Source of the DNA: Crateriforma spongiae
GTDB lineage: Bacteria; Planctomycetota; Planctomycetia; Pirellulales; Pirellulaceae
Length of the DNA: 64,000 nucleotides
Assembly: GCF_012290005.1 (NCBI RefSeq)
Contig: NZ_JAAXMS010000002.1
Location: 62,001-126,000, forward strand
Direction of reading: 5' to 3'
The position numbers and the translations under genes were made by a program. Within the stretch, counting starts at the first letter, position 1. Every line of letters begins with the position of its first letter. Of this stretch, positions 57,103 to 64,000 are shown one piece after another. The notes beneath the pieces were generated by a model, which saw nothing but the letters and a program-made list of their open reading frames with translations, made no database searches and was not told the origin of the DNA.

Positions 57103-58338
57103 TCAAGTTGTTTCCACATTGTGCGATTCATGTTCGGGCCGATCGTAACCGTATCGTCGGAAGTATTCGCCCCAACGATCCAGCAAGACCTTTTCGGTCG
57201 CGGCATCCAGACGGTGCCGATTGGTTTGATAGCCGCGGTGTTCCGTTTCGGCCCATCGGCAAAAGTCTTCTTCGACCGAATCAAAATCAGCCAGACGCAG
57301 GGTGTCGTAGATGTGCCGCAACGATTCGACGGGATCGGCCACCAGATCCTCGTACCGCATTTCGATCAGACGCTGCGAAGGCACTTGTTCGCACGCGTCA
57401 AAATACGCTTCGTACATCCGCCGAAAACAATCCAGCACATACTCGTGCATCGCGGGTTCATCGCCGTTGGGCGACTGCAGAGCTTGGGCTTCATCCAGAC
57501 TGCGCCACAACCGACAGGTGGACGGAAACAGACTGCGTGGATCTCGCGTCAGGTGGATGAACTTGGCATCGGGAAACTGGCGAGCCAGCATCGCAAGCCG
57601 TCCGGTGTGCGTAGGACTTTTGACGATCAACGGTCGTTGGGTCGCCACCGAAACACGCAATAAGAACCGACGCAACGTTTCCAGCCACTGGTGCCGGGCC
57701 GCGTCGTCGACGTTCCAAAACGTCAGATAGTCCAGATCGATCGGCGGTTCATTGGGGAATGCGATGCGTCGGTACGGCGACGGCAAGCCCAAGTTCATCA
57801 ACGCGAATTCGTCTTCCTGGGGACGGTCCCATCCGGCCGCCATGTTGTCCATCGGACGTTTGCCGGGCAGCAGCCATTTGAAAAACTTTCGAAAGAACCA
57901 TTCGGAAACCAGAAAGTGGCTGGGCGCGAAGCACTGAAAAGTCGAAGGACTGCTGAATCGTTCGTCGCGGACCAGCAATTCGTGCAGCAAGGTGGTTCCG
58001 CTGCGCCAGTGCCCGATGATGAAGACCGGTGCCGATTGAAATTCGGCTTCACGAACCTTCTTGGCAAAGAAAGCGGATTCCACACCGGCAAGAATCGTGT
58101 TGACCGGCGTCGCCAGCGAAACACTGATCGCCATCGGCCAACGTGACGGGGAGAGCCGAAATTTTCCACCGCGCAGCAAACCCAGCCATCCGCCCGGTCG
58201 CATCCCATGCCAAAAACGCGGGGAATAGAACGGATAGTGATGGAATTCCTGGCTCGGCGGTTTCGCCTGGTCAGAAGATGTGTTCGTCGTCGGTGCGTCA
58301 GCTGACGGCAGCGACGTGGGGGAATCGGTGGGGGGCAA
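57103..58338 (-). CDS. Sulfotransferase family protein
   Basis: 411 residues, no TM segment. The PAPS-binding loop is GHWRSGTTLL and the 3'-phosphate motif is LTRDPRSLFPS, both typical of the Sulfotransfer family; VKSPTHTGRL holds another conserved Lys-Ser-Pro. It transfers a sulfate from PAPS to an acceptor, here unknown. It leads a unit with a DUF1080 lipoprotein and an esterase, suggesting work on sulfated carbohydrates; this is inferred. Confidence 0.88.
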   Translation of the reverse strand: MPPTDSPTSLPSADAPTTNTSSDQAKPPSQEFHHYPFYSPRFWHGMRPGGWLGLLRGGKFRLSPSRWPMAISVSLATPVNTILAGVESAFFAKKVREAEFQSAPVFIIGHWRSGTTLLHELLVRDERFSSPSTFQCFAPSHFLVSEWFFRKFFKWLLPGKRPMDNMAAGWDRPQEDEFALMNLGLPSPYRRIAFPNEPPIDLDYLTFWNVDDAARHQWLETLRRFLLRVSVATQRPLIVKSPTHTGRLAMLARQFPDAKFIHLTRDPRSLFPSTCRLWRSLDEAQALQSPNGDEPAMHEYVLDCFRRMYEAYFDACEQVPSQRLIEMRYEDLVADPVESLRHIYDTLRLADFDSVEEDFCRWAETEHRGYQTNRHRLDAATEKVLLDRWGEYFRRYGYDRPEHESHNVETT

Positions 58339-58714
58339 CGGAGACCGATCGGGTGAGAGATTTTCGTGCCGATGGAGTCGGAGCGGCAGATTTTACGAAA
58401 CCAAACCGTTCTAACCAATGTATCCAACGTTGGGATGGGGGATCGGCCAAACCGACGCCTGCCGAAAACGCGGTTCCGGCCGTAGCGACGACTTCACACG
58501 AAATCCTTTCCCTCGCCCCCGTGAGGTGATCATCTCAAGATTTCCCGTCTCCGTTCCCCCGCGCATCTCGCATCCCCGCCTCGGTTGGAACTCGGCGGGC
58601 GATTACACTTTCGCACAGCGATGTCGCAGCGTGCCGAACATTTGTTCCGCCCATTCAGGGCCGCCCCGCGACAATTCGTATCCCCACGCGGCTTTTCCGA
58701 TACGACTGGTTTTC
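58339..58714. other. Divergent intergenic region, no gene recognised
   Basis: 376 nt between the sulfotransferase gene (minus strand) and the MazG-like gene (plus strand). A GC hairpin (CCCGCC at 58575-58580 pairs with GGCGGG at 58594-58599) lies about 115 nt before the MazG start, without a T-tract. Promoters for both directions must be here, but I cannot place them. Confidence 0.5.
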
Positions 58715-59059
58715 ATGAGCTCATCGACGTCCCCGTCCGATTCCACCCGCGGCGAATCTCTGACGTTCGCCGATTTGCAACGTCACATCCGCGAAATGTA
58801 TTTCGAAAAAGACGTTCAACGCGGCGTCGATGGCACCTTCATGTGGTTGATGGAAGAAGTCGGGGAATTGGCTGCGGCTCTGCGTGGCGATGACCGCGAG
58901 AACTTGGCGGAGGAATTCGCCGACGTGATCGCATGGCTGGTCACGATCGCCAACGTGGCCGACGTGGATTTAACGGCGGCACTGACCCAAAAATATGGCC
59001 ACGGATGCCCCGGATGTCGCCGACTGGTTTGCGAATGTCCCCAAGGAGAAAAGCCGTGA
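58715..59059 (+). CDS. mazG: MazG-like nucleotide pyrophosphohydrolase
   Basis: 114 residues from the ATG at 58715. The MazG motif pattern EEVGELAAALRGDDRENLAEEFADVIAWL has the metal-binding acidic residues in the right places. The C-terminus is a Cys-rich tail (GHGCPGCRRLVCECPQG) with four Cys. Single-domain MazG proteins split nucleoside triphosphates. Its stop overlaps the GTG start of the next gene by four nt (GTGA). Confidence 0.88.
   Translation: MSSSTSPSDSTRGESLTFADLQRHIREMYFEKDVQRGVDGTFMWLMEEVGELAAALRGDDRENLAEEFADVIAWLVTIANVADVDLTAALTQKYGHGCPGCRRLVCECPQGEKP
59043..59048 (+). promoter_or_regulatory. Ribosome binding site that sets the GTG start at 59056
   Basis: AAGGAG ending 7 nt before the GTG at 59056, inside the mazG coding sequence. 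It favours this start over the ATG at 59035 and the ATG at 59068, and implies that translation of the membrane protein is coupled to mazG. Confidence 0.75.
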
Positions 59060-61401
59060 CCGGTCGAATGCTGATCGCGGTCATGTGCCTGGCTTGCTGG
59101 ACCAGCCTTGCGATGGCCGACGTTTCCGATCCCGCGTCTTCCGATGTGGACCAGGGTTTCGGTTCGATGCCCGCGTCAGCCGCGGATTCCGTTGGGTCCT
59201 TGTCGGTGGGCATTCAAGGCCGCTATCGGCTGGGCCGCTGGACGGCGGTCCGATTGGCGTGGGACCGGATGACCGTTTCCGGCGGGGGTGCGGCGGATGA
59301 TTCGTGGTCGCTGCAGACCCCCGATGCCGACGGTGTGCCGGTTCGGTACCGCGTGGCCGACGCGACACAACAACGCTGGGGTTATGTCATCCCGACCGGC
59401 GAAGCGGCACCGCTGGACCTTTTCGTCAACGATGAAACAACACCGTCGGCCACCACGCGATTTCCCTACTTGGGGGCGCCCGCGAAAGAACCGTCGCTTG
59501 TTCCCGAATCGATGCCTTGGGTGGTTGCCATCGGCGATCCACTGGACGTCGACACGATCGGTGCCAATGAACTGTTGAACCGTGAAGCCCAACTGGCGGT
59601 GTGCTCCATCCAGGATGCCGACGATCTACCCGATCGATCACTCGGATGGTCGGGCGTTGACCTGCTGATGATCAACGCCAGCGGTGTGGATGTTTTGACC
59701 CAGTTGTCCGAATCCCAGCAGAACGCCATCGTCCAATGGGTGCGTACCGAAGGCGGCAACCTGTTCCTTTGCCTGGGTGAACGATCCAAAGACGTCATAG
59801 AAGCCTCGCCCTGGCTAAATCGCTTGCTGCCACAAGCCTTGGTCGACGCCGACAACGTGACGCTGAACCCTGCGGCACTGGAAACCTTCACCAACAGCCA
59901 GAGCCCGTTGGATGCTTTCGATGGCATTCGAATTCCCGGTGGCGACGGGTTCGCGTTGATCACCGGACGTACCAACCGACGTGTGGCCGCGCGAATGGCC
60001 GTGGAATACTTTCCCGGTTTCGGACATGTCACGGTGATCGCCGCAGACCTGGACACTCCCATGTTCCAGCAATGGCCCGATCGACTGGATCTGATCAAGC
60101 GATTGATGCCACAGATTTTGGAGGATTCGACGAACGAAACCAACAACAATCAAGTCGCGGGTTTCAGTGATCTGGCCGGACAGACGCGTTCAACCCTGGA
60201 TCAATTCAGTGTGAAGCGCTCCTTCGGTTTCTCGGTGCTCTCGCTGATCCTAATGGGGCTGATCCTGTTGATCGGTCCCATCGATTACCTGGTCATCAAT
60301 CGCTTGGTGGGACGTCCACAGCTTGGTTGGGTGACGATGCCTTTGGTTGCGATCCTGTTTTCGGTGGTCCTTGTGTACCAAGCGAGACAGGTTTCCCCGG
60401 CAAGTTCGGCAAACACCGATCGCGATCCCGATGCAACCATGACGGCGTCCAGCACTAATGTTGGGAAAAGAAATTCGGGCGAAGCATGGAATCACTTAGA
60501 AATCACAGACATTGATTTGGCGACACGTTCGGGACGCGGTATGTCCTGGAGCGTGCTGTACAGCCACGACGGTGGCATCTTTGACATTGACGTCAACGCC
60601 TCCGATGCGCTGAAACAAACAACGCCAAACATCGGTCGTTTTCTGTGTCGGCCTTGGGGGCAAGCCGGACGAGAATTCGGTGGCATTCAAATCGAATCGG
60701 ACACCGGGTTGCCCCCGTACACAAATCAAATTCGGATCGCATCATCGCCGCCGGACGATTCAGTATCGCGTCCCATGCGTTCGGAACTGGAACGCGTTGG
60801 CATCGCACCACGCAGCAGCAAATCTTTCGGTGCCGGTTACACGTTTGACTTTGCTCCCGATGGCGAATCGTTGACGGTGCGTCGTCGCAAAGGCAGCGAT
60901 CTGCTGCAGGGCGATCTGGCCAATCCATTACCGGTCGACCTGTTGGACGGAATGCTGGTGTATCGCAATTGGGCTTATCGGTTGCCGACTCGGTTGCCCG
61001 CGGGCGGTCGGATCGAACGCCTGGATGAATTACGTCAAGAGAATTTCCGCTGGCACCTGACACGCCAAAAGACATTGGAAAGTAACAGCGACGCGCAACC
61101 GTGGGACGGGTCGGACTTTGACAATTTGCCACGTGTCACCGAAATGCTGATGTTCCATGACGTGGTCGGCGGTTCACGCTACACCGGTCTGACGCACGGT
61201 CCGCTGGGTCAGTTGGATGCCAGCCGATGGCTGGTGGATGACCGCTGTGTGTTGATCGCCAGGCTTGCCGATCCGATGACCGATGTTTCCTGGACCCCCG
61301 CGATGACATCGGAAACGCAGACCGCCCCCGCTAATACGATTCCCGAACCGCAACGCGGCATCGCAATGGTCCGCGTCGTGATCCCCGTTCAATCCCAATA
61401 A
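59056..61401 (+). CDS. Large membrane protein with two central TM segments
   Basis: About 781 residues from a GTG at 59056. A signal peptide (LIAVMCLACWTSLAMADV) starts it. About 360 extracytoplasmic residues follow, then two TM segments near 390-412 (FSVLSLILMGLILLIGPIDY) and 428-446, then about 335 more residues. I recognise no enzyme domain; the layout resembles membrane proteins that go with GldA/ABC-2 type transporters. The next gene, an ABC ATPase, starts 104 nt downstream. It may therefore be the membrane partner of that ATPase, as inference. Confidence 0.75.
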   Translation: MTGRMLIAVMCLACWTSLAMADVSDPASSDVDQGFGSMPASAADSVGSLSVGIQGRYRLGRWTAVRLAWDRMTVSGGGAADDSWSLQTPDADGVPVRYRVADATQQRWGYVIPTGEAAPLDLFVNDETTPSATTRFPYLGAPAKEPSLVPESMPWVVAIGDPLDVDTIGANELLNREAQLAVCSIQDADDLPDRSLGWSGVDLLMINASGVDVLTQLSESQQNAIVQWVRTEGGNLFLCLGERSKDVIEASPWLNRLLPQALVDADNVTLNPAALETFTNSQSPLDAFDGIRIPGGDGFALITGRTNRRVAARMAVEYFPGFGHVTVIAADLDTPMFQQWPDRLDLIKRLMPQILEDSTNETNNNQVAGFSDLAGQTRSTLDQFSVKRSFGFSVLSLILMGLILLIGPIDYLVINRLVGRPQLGWVTMPLVAILFSVVLVYQARQVSPASSANTDRDPDATMTASSTNVGKRNSGEAWNHLEITDIDLATRSGRGMSWSVLYSHDGGIFDIDVNASDALKQTTPNIGRFLCRPWGQAGREFGGIQIESDTGLPPYTNQIRIASSPPDDSVSRPMRSELERVGIAPRSSKSFGAGYTFDFAPDGESLTVRRRKGSDLLQGDLANPLPVDLLDGMLVYRNWAYRLPTRLPAGGRIERLDELRQENFRWHLTRQKTLESNSDAQPWDGSDFDNLPRVTEMLMFHDVVGGSRYTGLTHGPLGQLDASRWLVDDRCVLIARLADPMTDVSWTPAMTSETQTAPANTIPEPQRGIAMVRVVIPVQSQ

Positions 61402-61505
61402 ATCAACCACCTCGGTATCCATCGTCCGGGCGAACCAACGGGCAACCGAATCGCCAGACCCAATCCCATCCCCCAATCGCAACGCCATTCGATCGGCCCA
61501 TCATC

Positions 61506-62444
61506 GTGATCAAGACCGTTGACCTGACGAAGAAATATGGCGACGCATTCGCCATTCACAGCATCGACTTGAATTTGGCTCCCGGCGACTTGTTTGGTTT
61601 CATCGGCCCCAACGGCGCCGGAAAAACGACAACGATGCGGATCATCGCAACGCTGTTGGAACCCAGTTGGGGTGAGGCCTACGTGTGTGACCACAGCGTT
61701 CACACCCAGCCCAAGGAGATACGTCGATTGGTTGGGTACATGCCCGACTTTTTCGGCGTCTACGACGACATGACGGTCGTCGAATACCTGGAATTCTTCG
61801 CCGCGTCGTATCGCATCAAGGGAACGGATCGCCGCAAACGTGTCGACGAAATGTTGGACATCGTCGACCTGGATTTCAAACGCGACGCCTACGCCAACAC
61901 GCTGTCCCGAGGCCAAACGCAGCGTTTGGGTCTGGCACGAACACTGTTGCATGACCCCCAGGTCTTGTTATTGGATGAACCACTGAGCGGCCTGGATCCG
62001 CGTGCCCGAATCGAGATGCGGAATCTGCTTCGCAAACTGGGCCAGTTGGGCAAAACGATCATCGTCAGCAGCCACATCCTGCCCGAACTTGCCGATGTCT
62101 GTAACAAGGTCGGTATCATCGACAAAGGCGAAATGAAACAGAACGCGACCAAGGACGAAGTGATTCGAATGGTCCGCGAACACACGGTTCTGGAAATCCA
62201 ACCATCGGTCCGCGATCAGATGTCACGAATCGGCGAATTGCTGGAACATCATGACAAGATCCAGGGCATCGAAACCGGCGACGACATGTTGCGAGTGGTG
62301 CTAAAACGTGACGTCACCGATTACGCCGATCTGCCACGTTTGTTGATCGAAAACGGAATCGATCTGAAACGCTTTACCGAAGAAGAACTGGACTTGGAAT
62401 CGGCCTTCATGGCCTTGACCAAAGGCACCAGCACGCGGATGTGA
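61506..62444 (+). CDS. ABC transporter ATP-binding protein
   Basis: 312 residues from a GTG at 61506. Walker A is GPNGAGKTT, signature is LSRGQTQR (LSGGQ with Arg for the second residue of GG), Walker B is LLLDEPLSGLD and the switch His lies in VSSHILPEL. The C-terminal 90 residues are an accessory domain as in ABC-2 ATPases. No ABC-2 permease is adjacent; the membrane protein before it is the only candidate partner in place. Confidence 0.92.
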   Translation: MIKTVDLTKKYGDAFAIHSIDLNLAPGDLFGFIGPNGAGKTTTMRIIATLLEPSWGEAYVCDHSVHTQPKEIRRLVGYMPDFFGVYDDMTVVEYLEFFAASYRIKGTDRRKRVDEMLDIVDLDFKRDAYANTLSRGQTQRLGLARTLLHDPQVLLLDEPLSGLDPRARIEMRNLLRKLGQLGKTIIVSSHILPELADVCNKVGIIDKGEMKQNATKDEVIRMVREHTVLEIQPSVRDQMSRIGELLEHHDKIQGIETGDDMLRVVLKRDVTDYADLPRLLIENGIDLKRFTEEELDLESAFMALTKGTSTRM

Positions 62445-62480
62445 TCTGCTGTTGATCGTTGGCCGTCTCAGGCCGGCAAA

Positions 62481-63530
62481 TCAGATCTTGGCCAGTCGCA
62501 GAACAAACTGTTCCAACAACATTCGGTCACGACCTTCTTGGCTGTGGGTCCCCTTCAAACGCAGGTCGGCGTCCAATAGCCAAGGCAGCAACCGATTGGC
62601 TCGTTCACGGCCTAACGACTTCAGTTGCTTCTTGGCACGTTGGATGTCACCCGGTCGGTGAATCCCCGCCGCCGCAATTGCGTCTTCCAACCGCCACACG
62701 CGGCCTTCCTTTTCGCGATGCAACACCACCGATGTCGCCATGCCCAACCGCCGCAGCCACCATGCGATCTGGGGCAACAATGCGATCGGTCGTTGTCCGC
62801 CACTGATCAACTTGTCCAGTTGGCGTAACGCTTCGGCCGCATCCCCAGCCGCAATGGCATCGGTGATTTGCCAGATGGTTTGGCCCTGCCAGCCGGCCAC
62901 AATCTTTTCAACCAACGCTTCATCGATCGTGTCGCCAGGATTCTGATAGACCGCCAGCTTCGCGATCTCGGTTTCCAGCATGCCGATTTCTTCGCCCAAC
63001 ATTTCGATCAGTCGATCCGCCGCTCCGGCGGCCAACTTGCACCCGTGTCGACGCGCGATGTAACCGGTCAGAAACTTGCGACGCCCCGCAGCGGTCACCC
63101 CCAGTTTCTTGTCGGGCGAACTGGAACAGGCGACCAACAGATGATCCTTCACCACCGCCTTATAAATCCGCGTGTTGCTGGCAAGCGATCCCAGTTCTAG
63201 GACGAAACGATTTGCAGACGACGGCCGCGCGACGTACGCCTCCAGTTCGCCACGGTGTGCGGACAAAAACTTATCGGCGTCACGGACCACGATCGTTCGC
63301 TTTTCGCCCATGTCGAACAACGATGCGGTCTGCAGATCGTCTCGCAAGTCATTCCATCGCACCGCCTCGCCGTCAAATTGCGTGCGATCTCCTTCACGCG
63401 ACAATTCACTGATCACCCACGACCGCAACGTCGCGTCGCCGCCCGAGACGACGACGACGTCAGGAAGCTCTTGTTCGCCACCGGATGATTCGTTCTCGGG
63501 TAACCAGTCAAATGCGTGCCGAACAGGCAT
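62481..63530 (-). CDS. holA: DNA polymerase III delta subunit HolA
   Basis: 349 residues. The protein has the HolA layout: N-terminal AAA-like fold without a working Walker A, DAD/RTIVVRDADKF, EIGMLETEIAKLAVY in the middle, and a C-terminal helical domain ending LEQFVLRL. It opens the beta clamp ring for loading. It converges on the ABC ATPase gene with 36 nt between. Confidence 0.92.
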   Translation of the reverse strand: MPVRHAFDWLPENESSGGEQELPDVVVVSGGDATLRSWVISELSREGDRTQFDGEAVRWNDLRDDLQTASLFDMGEKRTIVVRDADKFLSAHRGELEAYVARPSSANRFVLELGSLASNTRIYKAVVKDHLLVACSSSPDKKLGVTAAGRRKFLTGYIARRHGCKLAAGAADRLIEMLGEEIGMLETEIAKLAVYQNPGDTIDEALVEKIVAGWQGQTIWQITDAIAAGDAAEALRQLDKLISGGQRPIALLPQIAWWLRRLGMATSVVLHREKEGRVWRLEDAIAAAGIHRPGDIQRAKKQLKSLGRERANRLLPWLLDADLRLKGTHSQEGRDRMLLEQFVLRLAKI

Positions 63531-63702
63531 GAAAACCTCGCGTTAGAGACTTGCATCGGAGACTCGACGCATACCCAGCGACGCCCGAGCGGGAACGGTT
63601 GCACCGAATCATCTCGGCACGATAGCGACTTTCTCGCTGATGGAAACGTCCATCCGGAATGGGCCACCGTCGCTCCAGACTACTCGCCCCCCCCACCGCA
63701 GC

Positions 63703-63708
63703 TATAAT
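63703..63708 (+). promoter_or_regulatory. Candidate -10 box
   Basis: A perfect TATAAT about 36 nt before the ATG of the last gene. No convincing -35 lies at the right distance, so this is a weak call. Confidence 0.35.
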
Positions 63709-63743
63709 CAACGCGTTCGGCAGAATTTTTTTTGGGTGGAACG

Positions 63744-64000
63744 ATGGCTGTCCTGCTGGTCTACGTCGCCTTGGTGACGTTATTTTGCGTCGCATTGGTT
63801 CGTGGCATTCGCCGCTCCCGATCGGGGGCGTCTTGGTCGCGGCACGACGAACCGACCGAGCAAGTCACATCGCGAACGCCGACCGTGGATTCCATTTTTG
63901 GGCTGTTCAGCGGTCTGTCGATGTTCCTGATGTTCTTCGCGGTGTCGCTATCAACACTATTGATCGCGGTTGATCGCTTTTTCATGCCACTGGAACTGGC
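63744..64000 (+). CDS. Membrane protein, cut by the right edge
   Basis: The frame opens at the ATG at 63744, preceded by GGTGGAA, and runs without a stop to the end of the window, giving 85 residues so far. An N-terminal TM segment (MAVLLVYVALVTLFCVALV) is followed by a basic cytoplasmic stretch and a second TM segment (near residues 52-73, GLFSGLSMFLMFFAVSLSTL). Too short to name. The gene is real by its ribosome site and TM pattern, but its function cannot be judged from this part. Confidence 0.65.
   Translation, partial: MAVLLVYVALVTLFCVALVRGIRRSRSGASWSRHDEPTEQVTSRTPTVDSIFGLFSGLSMFLMFFAVSLSTLLIAVDRFFMPLEL

Overview
The window looks like chromosomal DNA of a planctomycete, most likely a Pirellulales relative of Rhodopirellula. 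This is inferred from protein families, not from a marker gene. The strongest signs are the adjacent PSCyt1/DUF1549/DUF1553 cytochrome-type protein and DUF1501 protein, the Tat-exported proteins, the DUF1080 protein, a sulfotransferase, a Ser/Thr kinase with DMG in place of DFG, and moderately high GC with gene-dense, mixed-strand layout. I see no rRNA, tRNA, CRISPR array, insertion sequence or phage gene. It reads as ordinary core chromosome with several unusual gene fusions and neighbourhoods.

Layout. 0.4-4.2 kb: an acidic single-pass membrane protein, a BY-kinase-like P-loop protein with an altered Walker A, and an ExeA-type AAA ATPase. 4.2-10.8 kb: a signalling block made of a hybrid histidine kinase (3 PAS, HisKA, HATPase, 2 REC, Hpt), a REC-HATPase protein, a REC-SpoIIE phosphatase and a STAS protein. 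Together these are the parts of a partner-switching cascade without a sigma factor nearby. 11-15 kb: the DUF1501 and PSCyt pair. 15-18 kb: an acyltransferase coupled to the Ser/Thr kinase. 18.5-21.5 kb: a DUF2064 transferase, a ThiO-like oxidase and an orphan dinucleotide-binding protein, closed by a clear intrinsic terminator. 21.7-25.7 kb: flagellar genes flbD-motA-motB-fliL-fliN-fliO, with no fliM or fliP.

25.7-43 kb is a mosaic: esterase, two ABC-2 permeases without an ATPase, FHA protein, a sodium:solute symporter with a large hydrophilic insert, an EEP-fold hydrolase, alanine dehydrogenase, an MsbA-like exporter, a PQQ-propeller protein, a Tat-exported prenyltransferase-fold protein, MutM, a DUF429 protein, TrpB, an UPF0173 hydrolase and a Rieske protein. 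43-50.3 kb holds a TIGR03960-type radical SAM protein, then a DNA-repair group: a TIGR03916-type radical SAM protein overlapping a DUF4130-UdgX fusion, and, convergent with it, a class II photolyase fused to a renalase-like FAD oxidoreductase.

50.4-54.8 kb is isoprenoid chemistry: hpnC-hpnD-hpnE (squalene synthesis) as a tightly overlapping operon, divergent from ispH with only 24 nt between the two starts. 54.8-58.3 kb is a three-gene unit of sulfotransferase, DUF1080 lipoprotein and esterase. 58.7-62.4 kb contains a MazG-like protein, a large two-TM membrane protein translationally coupled to it, and an ABC ATPase. The window closes with holA and the start of a membrane protein that runs off the right edge.
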